A stretch of DNA of 64,000 bases. Source: Phenylobacterium sp. GTDB lineage: Bacteria > Pseudomonadota > Alphaproteobacteria > Caulobacterales > Caulobacteraceae. The notes below the pieces were generated by a model. That model saw only the letters and a list, made by a program, of their open reading frames with translations, was not told where the DNA came from and did no database searches. Location of the stretch: NCBI GenBank assembly GCA_020402745.1, contig JADBYZ010000013.1, positions 124,001-188,000 on the forward strand, in the 5' to 3' direction. Positions 56,808 through 64,000 of the stretch are shown piece by piece. Each line of letters starts with the position of its first letter. Positions within the stretch are counted from its first letter, which is position 1. Both the position numbers and the translations under genes were made by a program.

Positions 56808-58458
56808 CGCCATTGTCGTCGGTTCCGGGATCAGCGGCGGCTGGGTCGCCAAGGAGCTTTGCGAGCGGGGCCTGAAGGTCCTGATGCTGGAACGCGGCCC
56901 GGAGGTTCGCCACGGACCGGATTACAGCAACGACCTGGCTGCAACCCTCACGCCCAAAGAGGACCAGATCGCCCTGGAGGAGCGCGAGAAGCACTTCCCC
57001 TACTATGTCGGCGTCTCCTACACCCTGTTCGAATCCAACAAGAAGTTCTGGACCAGCGACTACGACCACCCCTATGAGACCGCGCCCGGCAAGCCCTACC
57101 GGTGGATCCGGGGCTACCAGCTGGGCGGCCGCTCCCTGACCTGGGGCCGCCAGTCCTACCGCTGGGCCCCGCAGGACTTCGAGTCCAACCTGAAGGACGG
57201 CCACGGGGTCGACTGGCCGATCCGGTACGACGACCTCGCCCCCTGGTATGACCATGTGGAGGCCTTCGCCGGTATCAGCGGGGACTATGACGGCCTGTGT
57301 CAGCTGCCCGACGGCGATTTCCTGCCGCCCTACCCGATGAACGCCGTCGAAGAGGCGGTGAAGGCCAGTATCGAGGCGGCCTTCCCCACCCGGAACCTGA
57401 TCATGGGCCGGGTCGCCAACCTCAGCCGCACCACCAAGACCCACCAGGACCTCGGCCGCAAGCGCTGCGAAGGCAAGCTGCGCTGCGCCCACGGTTGCAA
57501 CCTGGGCGGCTATTTCTCCACCCAGGCGGCCACCCTTCCGGCCGCCCAGGCCACGGGCAACCTGACCGTCGAGACCGACGCCGTCGTCGCCTCGGTGGAG
57601 TACGACGCCGGGCTCGGACGCGTCACCGGCGTGCGGGTCATCGACCGGGTGACCAAGGCCGCCCGCACCTATTCGGCCCGGATGGTCTTCCTCAACGCCT
57701 CGAGCATCAACACCTCGGCCCTGCTCCTGAACTCGGTGTCGGACGCCTTCCCTCGCGGCCTCGCCAATGGCAGCGACCAGGTAGGGCGCAACCTCATGGA
57801 CCATGTCAGCACCCGGCCCATTACCGGCCGCTGGCCGGGCTTCCAGGACGAACCGGACCCGGGCGAGCGCCCGACCGGCGTCTATGTCCCGCGCTACGCC
57901 AACGTCACCGAGACCGACAAGCCCTACCTGCGCGGCTTCGGCATGCAGGGCGGGGCGGTGCGCTCCCGCCGGCCCCAGACCCCGGGCGGCATGCCGTGGT
58001 CCATGTCGCTCCTGCCCTTCGGCGAGACCCTGCCCAACCCGGACAACCGGGTCACCCTGTCGGCCACCCGCACCGACTCCTGGGGCGTTCCCGTGCCGGT
58101 GATCGACGCCGCCCACGGCCCTAACGAGTACCTGATGATGCGCGAGGCCGCCCGGGACGCACACCAGATGCTCAAGGCCGCCGGCTGCGTCGATCTCAAT
58201 GCCTGGGAGGAGGCCGCCGAGCACATCACCCCGCCCGGCGACCGGATCCACGAGATGGGCACGGCGCGCATGGGCCGCGACCCGGCGACCTCGGTGGTCA
58301 ACGGCTGGGGCCAGGCGCACGAGGTTCCCAATCTCTTCCTGTCCGACGGGGCGGTCATGGCCTCCAGCGCCTCGATGAACCCGTCCCTGACCTACATGGC
58401 CCTGTCCGCCCGCACGGCGAACCATGCGGCCGACCTCCTCCGCGACGGAGTCCTCTGA
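56800..58458 (+). CDS. GMC-family FAD oxidoreductase
   Basis: 552 residues, GTG start. FAD loop AIVVGSGISGGWVAKELCERG at the extreme N-terminus, so no signal peptide. The C-terminal GMC domain has the catalytic His in RIHEMGTARMG and the partner Asn in SASMNPSLTYMAL. Related to gluconate/sorbitol-type and glycoside-3-dehydrogenase-type enzymes that use membrane or cytochrome acceptors; the acceptor here is unknown. Placed between two TIM-barrel genes with overlaps at both ends. Confidence 0.88.
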   Translation: MFDAIVVGSGISGGWVAKELCERGLKVLMLERGPEVRHGPDYSNDLAATLTPKEDQIALEEREKHFPYYVGVSYTLFESNKKFWTSDYDHPYETAPGKPYRWIRGYQLGGRSLTWGRQSYRWAPQDFESNLKDGHGVDWPIRYDDLAPWYDHVEAFAGISGDYDGLCQLPDGDFLPPYPMNAVEEAVKASIEAAFPTRNLIMGRVANLSRTTKTHQDLGRKRCEGKLRCAHGCNLGGYFSTQAATLPAAQATGNLTVETDAVVASVEYDAGLGRVTGVRVIDRVTKAARTYSARMVFLNASSINTSALLLNSVSDAFPRGLANGSDQVGRNLMDHVSTRPITGRWPGFQDEPDPGERPTGVYVPRYANVTETDKPYLRGFGMQGGAVRSRRPQTPGGMPWSMSLLPFGETLPNPDNRVTLSATRTDSWGVPVPVIDAAHGPNEYLMMREAARDAHQMLKAAGCVDLNAWEEAAEHITPPGDRIHEMGTARMGRDPATSVVNGWGQAHEVPNLFLSDGAVMASSASMNPSLTYMALSARTANHAADLLRDGVL

Positions 58459-59189
58459 TGACCGCCTACGGCCTTCAGCTCTACACCCTGCGCAAGCCCT
58501 TCGCCGCCGACCCCAAGGGGACCCTCAGCCGAATCCGCCAGATCGGCTATGACGCCGTGGAGTTCGCCGCCCCCCTGTCCATGGACTTCGCCGACCTGGG
58601 CGCCCACCTCGCCGCCATCGGGCTGGACTGTCCCTCGGTCCACGCCGGGATCGACGACATGCGCGACCGGCCGGACGCCGTCCTGGCCATGGCCCGCCAC
58701 CTCGGCTGCCGCTGGATCGTCCTGCCCTTCGTCATGCCGGACCAGCGCGACTGGGACCGGGTGATCGCCGACCTGAACGCCTTCGCCCGCACCGCGACCG
58801 ACGCCGGCTTCCGCGTCGCCTACCACCACCACGACTTCGAGTTCGCCTCCGACCCTGACGGCCGCCGCCCCTTCGACCGCCTGGTCGCCGGCCTCGACCC
58901 CGCCCTCGTCAGCTTCGAGCTGGACGTCTACTGGCTGACCCGCGGCGGCGAGGACGCCCTGGCCATGATCCGCCAGCTGGGCGACCGCGTGCGCCTCCTC
59001 CACCTGAAGGACTCCAAGGCCGACGGAGGCATGGCGGATGTGGGCGCCGGAACCCTCGACTTTCCCGCCCTCCTGGCCGCCGGCGCCGAGGCGGGCGTGG
59101 AGCACCGCTTCGTCGAGCACGATTTCCCCCCCGAGCCCTACTGGCCCAGCGTGGAGGCCAGCCTGGGGTACCTGCGGGGGCTGGGGTAA
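58458..59189 (+). CDS. Sugar phosphate isomerase/epimerase-like TIM-barrel protein (3 of 3)
   Basis: 243 residues, start ATG sharing a base with the GMC stop (TGATG). The barrel contains AYHHHDFEF (metal Glu), FELDVYWLTRGG (Asp), LLHLKDSKADGG and VEHDFPPEPYW (Glu). Only distantly like the other two barrel proteins of the cluster, so probably a different step rather than a duplicate. Last gene of the cluster. Confidence 0.86.
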   Translation: MTAYGLQLYTLRKPFAADPKGTLSRIRQIGYDAVEFAAPLSMDFADLGAHLAAIGLDCPSVHAGIDDMRDRPDAVLAMARHLGCRWIVLPFVMPDQRDWDRVIADLNAFARTATDAGFRVAYHHHDFEFASDPDGRRPFDRLVAGLDPALVSFELDVYWLTRGGEDALAMIRQLGDRVRLLHLKDSKADGGMADVGAGTLDFPALLAAGAEAGVEHRFVEHDFPPEPYWPSVEASLGYLRGLG

Positions 59190-59564
59190 GCTCCGAGCTG
59201 AAGCCCGAGGCGCCCCGCAGCCTGCGCGATCCGGAGGTGCAGGGCGTACGTTCCCGCTACAGACCCCGGCCCGCTGGTCAACCCCAGACCGGGGCCCCTT
59301 CCGCGACAGGATCCGCCGCCCCTCCAGAGGGGCCGGTCAACCGCCTCATCTGACGGCGACGGCCCCCTGAGGGCCACCCCGGCGAATCCGCGTGCGCTAA
59401 GTCAATTTCTTACCTTGCCTGTCAACCTGACGTTAATCGCTCGCCGCTAGAACGGGCTTCATCAGTCTTCCGGCGTCAAACGCATGAAGAGATGACCGGC
59501 TTCTTCACCTCCGTAAGGAGCGATGCGAATCCGGCAAGGGATCGACCTTATGAGGGAGCCATAA
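59190..59564. other. Intergenic region before the chemotaxis operon
   Basis: A 375-bp gap without a gene. It holds a tight GC hairpin, GCCCCTC / GAGGGGC (59318-59333), possibly ending the sugar-cluster transcript but lacking a T-run. It also has a TCAA-N7-TTAA sequence (59422-59436; 7/8 to the CtrA consensus), GANTC methylation-type sites (GAATC) near 59382 and 59527, and GGGAG before the MCP start. No clear -35/-10 pair was found. Confidence 0.4.
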
Positions 59565-61931
59565 ATGCTCACGGTGCTGAATAATCGCCTGTCCATAATT
59601 GCACGGATTGGTCTTGTCGGAGGGATTTTTGTTGTTCCGGTGGTGATCGCAGTGACGATGATCATCCTCGAGCGGTTCGAGCGGATCAACTTTGCTGCAA
59701 AGGAGCAGAGCGGACGCATCTATCTCGAGCAGGTCTGGCCAGGTTTCATGGAAAGCGCGCAAGCTGCGGGTAACCCGCTGGCCTCGCAGCCCCAGACCGA
59801 CGCCGCCCTTGTGAGCGGAGCCAAGGCCTTCGGGGCTGATAAGGCGGCGGCGGAGTTTCAGTCCGCCAGCTCGCATTCGGAACGACTCTCCGCAGGAAGG
59901 GGCCTGATCACCGCCGTCGCGGATGGTTCGAACCTGACGCTCGATCCGGATCTGGACAGCTTCTACACCATGGACGCCATGACGCTGCGTCTTCCGGCGC
60001 TCGTAGGATCGGCCGCGGAGCTGCAGAAGGCGATCAGCACAGGCGCGGGGCCGGCTGCCATCGCTGTGGCCCTGGATCGTGTGAAGACGGCCGACGAGGG
60101 CGCCCAGGCGTCTCTCAACGCCGCGATCGCCGCCACGACGTCCAGCGAAGCTAAGACGAATCTGCAAGCCCAGGTGGCCCGCCTCGCCCCGGTGAGTGAG
60201 GCTTTGATCCGTCAGGGCGAGTTGGCCCTTACGGGTGCGCCAGTCGACGCCAACGCCGCCACTACGGCGCTGCTGACGGAAGCAAAAACCGTCTGGTCCG
60301 CCACCTCCGTCGAACTCGGCGGCATGCTCGAGAGCCGGATCAATGGCTTCTACCGCGAGCTGGCGATTAATCTTGGTGTCGTTCTCGCCATTCTGGCGCT
60401 CGCGACCTGGTTTGCGGTCACCGTGGCGCGCGGACTGCGCATCCGCGAAGAGGCCGACGCAAAGTCGATCTTTAACCTGAAGGCCATGTCGATAGCGATG
60501 GACCAGTCCCAGGCCAGGATTGAGTTTGATCTCGATGGAACGATCCTCGACGCAAACGAGAACTTCCTCAATACGATGGGTTATGCGGCGAGTGAGATCC
60601 TCGGCAGAAAGCACGTCATGTTCGTGGACCCGGCCTATGCGCGCTCCCCGGAGTACGCCGGTTTCTGGCAGCGGCTGAGGACCGGCGAGGCGCACTCTGA
60701 TGTCTTCACGCGCTTTGCCAAGGGCGGGCGCAAGGTCATCATCCAGGCGCGCTACACCCCGATGTTGGGCGAAGATGGCAAGCCCTATCGGGTGGTGAAG
60801 TATGCGAGCGACGTGACCGCTGCAGAGATGGCGAAGGAGGCGTCGGAGGCCGAGCGCGCCCAGCGCGCCCAGGAGCAGGCCGCGGTCGTGACCTCGCTCG
60901 CAGACGCGTTGAGCCAACTCTCAGAGGGCAACCTCCAGGCGCAGATCTCTGAGACCTTCCCGGCCGACTACGAGCAGCTTCGGAAAGACTTCAATGCGGC
61001 GGTCGCCTCCCTGTCCGAAACCCTCGGTCAGGTGCGGACGGGGTCGGACGCGATGCGCACCGGCGCCGACGAGATCGCCCATGCCTCGGATGACCTCTCG
61101 CGTCGCACCGAGCAGCAGGCTGCGAGCCTCGAAGAGACCGCAGCGGCGCTGGACGAGATCACCGCCACGGTGAAGACCACCGCCGCCGGCGCCCGCCGGG
61201 CGAGTGAGACGGTGGCTCTCGCTAAGTCCGAGGCCGTCAGGTCCGGTGAAGTGGTGGCCCAGGCGGTTCAGGCGATGGGGGACATCAAGACCTCGTCTCA
61301 GGAGATCAGCCAGATCATCGGCGTGATCGATGAGATCGCCTTCCAGACCAATCTGCTGGCGCTCAACGCGGGCGTTGAGGCCGCACGGGCCGGGGACGCC
61401 GGCCGCGGCTTCGCCGTGGTGGCCCAGGAGGTCCGGGCTCTTGCCCAGCGCTCGGCTCAGGCCGCCAAGGAGATCAAGTCCCTGATTTCGGCCTCCAGTC
61501 AGCAGGTGGGCCAAGGGGTCGAGCTGGTGGGTGAAACCGGCCGGGCGCTCGACAAGATCGTGGCGCAGGTGGCGGATATCGACGCGTTGATCTCCGAGAT
61601 CGCCGCCTCGGCCCAGGAGCAGGCGACAGGCCTGGCTGAGGTCAACACGGCCGTCAATCAGATGGATCAGGTCGTCCAGCAGAACGCCGCCATGGTGGAG
61701 CAGTCCACCGCCGCCACGCACGCCCTGAAGTCGGAAACGGCCGAGTTGAACCGTCTGATCTCCCGGTTCCGGACCGGGGCGCTGCAGGGCTCATCCCGCT
61801 CGACGCCGCTGCCGGCGACAGCCGACTCGACGCCTCGTCCGTCCCCGGCTCGCGCCGCTACGCGACGGGTCGCCGAGTCCTTCGGGGCCAATGCGCTCAA
61901 GCCGGCGGAAGACGGTTGGGAGGAGTTCTAG
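59565..61931 (+). CDS. Methyl-accepting chemotaxis protein with PAS domain
   Basis: 788 residues. TM1 at about 12-34, a helical periplasmic sensor region to about 262, TM2 at about 266-286. A PAS domain covers about 303-425 ([20 protein letters not shown]), a HAMP-like segment about 445-495, and the signalling hairpin with [21 protein letters not shown] at about 588-608. The C-terminus ends GWEEF, a CheR/CheB-tethering pentapeptide. Having two sensory modules on one receptor suggests combined periplasmic and cytoplasmic (PAS: redox, aerotaxis or ligand) sensing. Heads the chemotaxis operon. Confidence 0.93.
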   Translation: MLTVLNNRLSIIARIGLVGGIFVVPVVIAVTMIILERFERINFAAKEQSGRIYLEQVWPGFMESAQAAGNPLASQPQTDAALVSGAKAFGADKAAAEFQSASSHSERLSAGRGLITAVADGSNLTLDPDLDSFYTMDAMTLRLPALVGSAAELQKAISTGAGPAAIAVALDRVKTADEGAQASLNAAIAATTSSEAKTNLQAQVARLAPVSEALIRQGELALTGAPVDANAATTALLTEAKTVWSATSVELGGMLESRINGFYRELAINLGVVLAILALATWFAVTVARGLRIREEADAKSIFNLKAMSIAMDQSQARIEFDLDGTILDANENFLNTMGYAASEILGRKHVMFVDPAYARSPEYAGFWQRLRTGEAHSDVFTRFAKGGRKVIIQARYTPMLGEDGKPYRVVKYASDVTAAEMAKEASEAERAQRAQEQAAVVTSLADALSQLSEGNLQAQISETFPADYEQLRKDFNAAVASLSETLGQVRTGSDAMRTGADEIAHASDDLSRRTEQQAASLEETAAALDEITATVKTTAAGARRASETVALAKSEAVRSGEVVAQAVQAMGDIKTSSQEISQIIGVIDEIAFQTNLLALNAGVEAARAGDAGRGFAVVAQEVRALAQRSAQAAKEIKSLISASSQQVGQGVELVGETGRALDKIVAQVADIDALISEIAASAQEQATGLAEVNTAVNQMDQVVQQNAAMVEQSTAATHALKSETAELNRLISRFRTGALQGSSRSTPLPATADSTPRPSPARAATRRVAESFGANALKPAEDGWEEF

Positions 61932-61934
61932 GTC

Positions 61935-62225
61935 ATGACAAACACGCTTTGTCTCGACCCGGTGCTGGATCTCAAGGCCGCCCATCCGCTGAAAGCGGCG
62001 CTGAACGAGCATCGGGGCTCGTCGGTCCAGCTGGACGCCTCACAGGTGGCGCGCCTTGGGGGGCTCTGCCTGCAGGTTCTGGTGGCCGCCCGGCGCGCCT
62101 GGTCCGAGGAGGGGCACGACCTGACGATTGAACCTCGCTCTGCGGCCTTCTCCACTGCAGCCGCCCTCTTCGCCGCTGAAGCTCATCTTGGCCTGAACGC
62201 CGAAAACGACGGAGCCATCCCTTGA
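61935..62225 (+). CDS. STAS-domain chemotaxis-associated protein
   Basis: 96 residues with the STAS pattern: a short beta strand (VQLDASQVARLGGLCLQVLVAARRAW) and a helical remainder. The usual phosphorylatable Ser/Thr in the D-S-S/T loop is replaced by ASQVARLGG, so regulation by phosphorylation is doubtful. Three bases after the MCP and overlapping cheY (TTGA). STAS proteins occur in many MCP-cheY-cheA operons; the role is unclear. Confidence 0.8.
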   Translation: MTNTLCLDPVLDLKAAHPLKAALNEHRGSSVQLDASQVARLGGLCLQVLVAARRAWSEEGHDLTIEPRSAAFSTAAALFAAEAHLGLNAENDGAIP

Positions 62226-62584
62226 TCAAGGTCCTTACAGTAGATGACTCGCGCACCATGCGGGACATGCTTCGCCTGGCCCTGTCGGGGGAGGAGTTCA
62301 CGGTCACCCAGGCGATTGACGGCGAGCATGGTCTGGAGGTGCTCAGCGAGAGCGGCGCCGACGTGATCATCACCGACATCAACATGCCCAAGCTGGACGG
62401 CTTTGGCTTCATCGAGCGGGTGCGGGAGGACGCCGCCTACCGGGCGACGCCGATCCTGGTGCTCACGACGGAGAGCGATCCCGAGAAGAAGGTCCGGGCT
62501 CGTGAGGCCGGAGCCACAGGATGGATCGTCAAGCCCTTCCATCCTGAAAAGCTGGTGGACGTGATCCGCAGGGTGGCGGCTTAA
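62222..62584 (+). CDS. cheY: CheY-type single-domain response regulator
   Basis: 120 residues, TTG start overlapping the STAS gene. Acidic pocket D8/D9, phospho-acceptor D52 in IITDINMPKLDGFG, switch Thr in LVLTTESD and Lys in IVKPFHP. No output domain, so it probably acts on the flagellar motor or as a phosphate sink. cheA starts 4 bp after its stop. Confidence 0.92.
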   Translation: MIKVLTVDDSRTMRDMLRLALSGEEFTVTQAIDGEHGLEVLSESGADVIITDINMPKLDGFGFIERVREDAAYRATPILVLTTESDPEKKVRAREAGATGWIVKPFHPEKLVDVIRRVAA

Positions 62585-62588
62585 GCCC

Positions 62589-64000
62589 ATGGACGAGCTC
62601 GAGGAAATCAAGATCACATTCTTCCAGGAGTGTGACGAACTTCTGGGGGATCTGGAGTCGGGGCTGCTGAGCATTGACGCTGGCGCCACCGACCCCGAAC
62701 TGATCAATGCGGTGTTCCGCGCGGTGCACTCCATAAAGGGGGGCGCCGGAGCCTTCGGGCTTGAGGCCCTCGTGCGCTATGCACATGTCTTTGAGACCCT
62801 TCTGGACAATGTGCGCGGCGGAAAGACCGATCTTCGGTCCGAGCTGGTCAAGGCGCTGCTTCGCGCCGCCGATGTTCTTGCGGATCACGTGGCCGCCGCA
62901 AAACAGGGGGGTGAAGGAGACGCCGTTTCAACCGCCGCGATGGTTGAAGAGCTTGAAGCCTGGATCTCCGGGGGTCCCGTCCCGACGGCGCCCGCTGAGG
63001 AGGTCAACATCGAGCCCAATGAAGACGGTATTGTCTTCACCCCCATCAAGCTTTCCATACCTGAGGTCGATGAGGGCCCGAAGGAACAGGCCTGGACGAT
63101 CACCTTCCAGCCGATGGACGAGCTCTATTCCAAGGCGAACGAGGCCGGGCTGCTGATCCGGGAAATCGAGCGTCTGGGTAAGATCGAGGTCGAGCTGCTG
63201 GACGATGCGCTACCGACCTTCGACAGCCTCGACCCGGAAACGGCGCACTTCGCCTGGAAGGTCAGGCTGAGGACCGAAGTCCCAGAGGAACGCATTCGCG
63301 AGGTCTTCGAATTCGTCGAGGGTCACTGCTCAACGACGATCGTGCGAGAGGCGCCGGCGCCGACCGCGACCGAGCCCGCCGCCGGACCAGATATCGCCGC
63401 GATCATCGCCGCCGCTCAGGCTGGAGATGCACAGGCTGCGGCGAACTCGGCGCCCAGCGAAGAGGCGACCGCCATCGCCCCCGAACCGCCTGCCGCAAGC
63501 CTTCCGGCGGCCGCCGTCCCGGCTCTGGCGGAGTCGATGTCATCGCGTGGGGCGCCGCCTCCGGCTCCGGAAAAGGGCAATCAGGCCACCATTCGGGTGG
63601 ATCCCGAGCGAATCGACAAACTGATCGACCTCGTCGGCGAGCTGGTGATCAACCAGGCTATGCTGGCTCAGCGCGTGTCCGGCCATGGCTTTGCGGCGTC
63701 GTCAGACGTCGGGAGGGGCCTGGATGAGCTCGAGCAGCTCACCCGCGACATCCAGGATAGTGTCATGGCGATACGGGCCCAGCCCGTGAAGTCGGTGTTT
63801 CAGAGAATGCCGCGTCTTGTGCGCGAGATTGCGGGTCAAACGGGTAAGCAGGTCCGGCTGGTCACAGAGGGGGAAGGCACCGAGGTCGACAAGACCGTGA
63901 TCGAGCGGATCTCGGAGCCGATCACCCACATGCTGCGCAACGCGATCGACCACGGGCTCGAGACGCCGGAAGAGCGCATTGAAGCCGGCAAGCCGGCGGA
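62589..64000 (+). CDS. cheA: Chemotaxis histidine kinase CheA (3' end off the window)
   Basis: About 470 codons are present. The HPt domain has phospho-His H47 in RAVHSIKGGAGAFG. An Ala/Pro-rich linker (about 255-335) follows a P2-like region. The P3 dimerisation helices include DKLIDLVGELVINQAML. The kinase N-box MLRNAIDHGLETPEER lies at the window edge, so the rest of the ATPase domain and the CheW-like P5 domain lie outside. Cotranscribed with MCP, STAS and cheY. Confidence 0.95.
   Translation, partial: MDELEEIKITFFQECDELLGDLESGLLSIDAGATDPELINAVFRAVHSIKGGAGAFGLEALVRYAHVFETLLDNVRGGKTDLRSELVKALLRAADVLADHVAAAKQGGEGDAVSTAAMVEELEAWISGGPVPTAPAEEVNIEPNEDGIVFTPIKLSIPEVDEGPKEQAWTITFQPMDELYSKANEAGLLIREIERLGKIEVELLDDALPTFDSLDPETAHFAWKVRLRTEVPEERIREVFEFVEGHCSTTIVREAPAPTATEPAAGPDIAAIIAAAQAGDAQAAANSAPSEEATAIAPEPPAASLPAAAVPALAESMSSRGAPPPAPEKGNQATIRVDPERIDKLIDLVGELVINQAMLAQRVSGHGFAASSDVGRGLDELEQLTRDIQDSVMAIRAQPVKSVFQRMPRLVREIAGQTGKQVRLVTEGEGTEVDKTVIERISEPITHMLRNAIDHGLETPEERIEAGKPA

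Overview
This 64 kb window comes from a high-GC alphaproteobacterium of the Caulobacterales (Caulobacter/Phenylobacterium type). The main evidence is the gene order dnaQ-coaE-aroE-maf-PPDK regulator / hemE-hemH-hemJ-rho / mnmE-mnmG-rsmG-parA-parB / holA-lptE-leuS. This is the layout around the Caulobacter crescentus replication origin. Two exact 16-bp parS sites and a CtrA-type box in the hemE upstream gap agree with this. The assignment rests on synteny and motifs; no alignment was run.

Origin region (1-16,140). A five-gene minus-strand operon, dnaQ (cut by the window edge) to a pyruvate-phosphate-dikinase regulator, points away from a 522-bp AT-richer gap that is the probable oriC. The plus-strand haem genes hemE, hemH, hemJ and then rho lie on the other side. 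parS sites sit just after rho and just after mnmE, and parAB follows. Both gene sets run co-directionally with forks leaving the gap.

Housekeeping and envelope block (16,140-36,700). holA, lptE, leuS and a DUF3576 lipoprotein come first. They are followed by a probable NtrZ, a degenerate ThiE-like protein, a YggS-type PLP protein, an L,D-transpeptidase, a CenR-like response regulator, xthA, lolA, ftsK, an Rsm22-type protein, acs, a creatininase-family hydrolase, small accessory proteins, gpsA and tsaD. A promoter/terminator pair between lolA and xthA outlines a possible small RNA with a C-rich loop. Three copies of an alphaproteobacterial palindromic repeat lie in this stretch.

Second haem and metabolic block (36,780-53,760). 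hemC-hemD-(mitofilin-like)-hemY form one tightly overlapped operon, followed by tRNA-Thr(CGT) and aroQ. A four-gene operon of unknown purpose follows: FAD monooxygenase, NTF2-like protein, phosphotransferase and enoyl-CoA hydratase. Then come a PliI-type lysozyme inhibitor, an orphan ABC ATPase, a complex-I-type zinc-finger protein, polA, an exported PHP phosphoesterase, and kynU-kynB.

Accessory end (53,820-64,000). Five overlapping genes (three TIM-barrel isomerase/lyase-like proteins, one Gfo/Idh/MocA oxidoreductase, one GMC oxidoreductase) look like a compact cytoplasmic pathway for an oxidised sugar or polyol. A chemotaxis operon (PAS-containing MCP, STAS protein, CheY, CheA) runs off the right edge. 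No insertion sequences, phage genes, rRNA genes or CRISPR arrays were seen.
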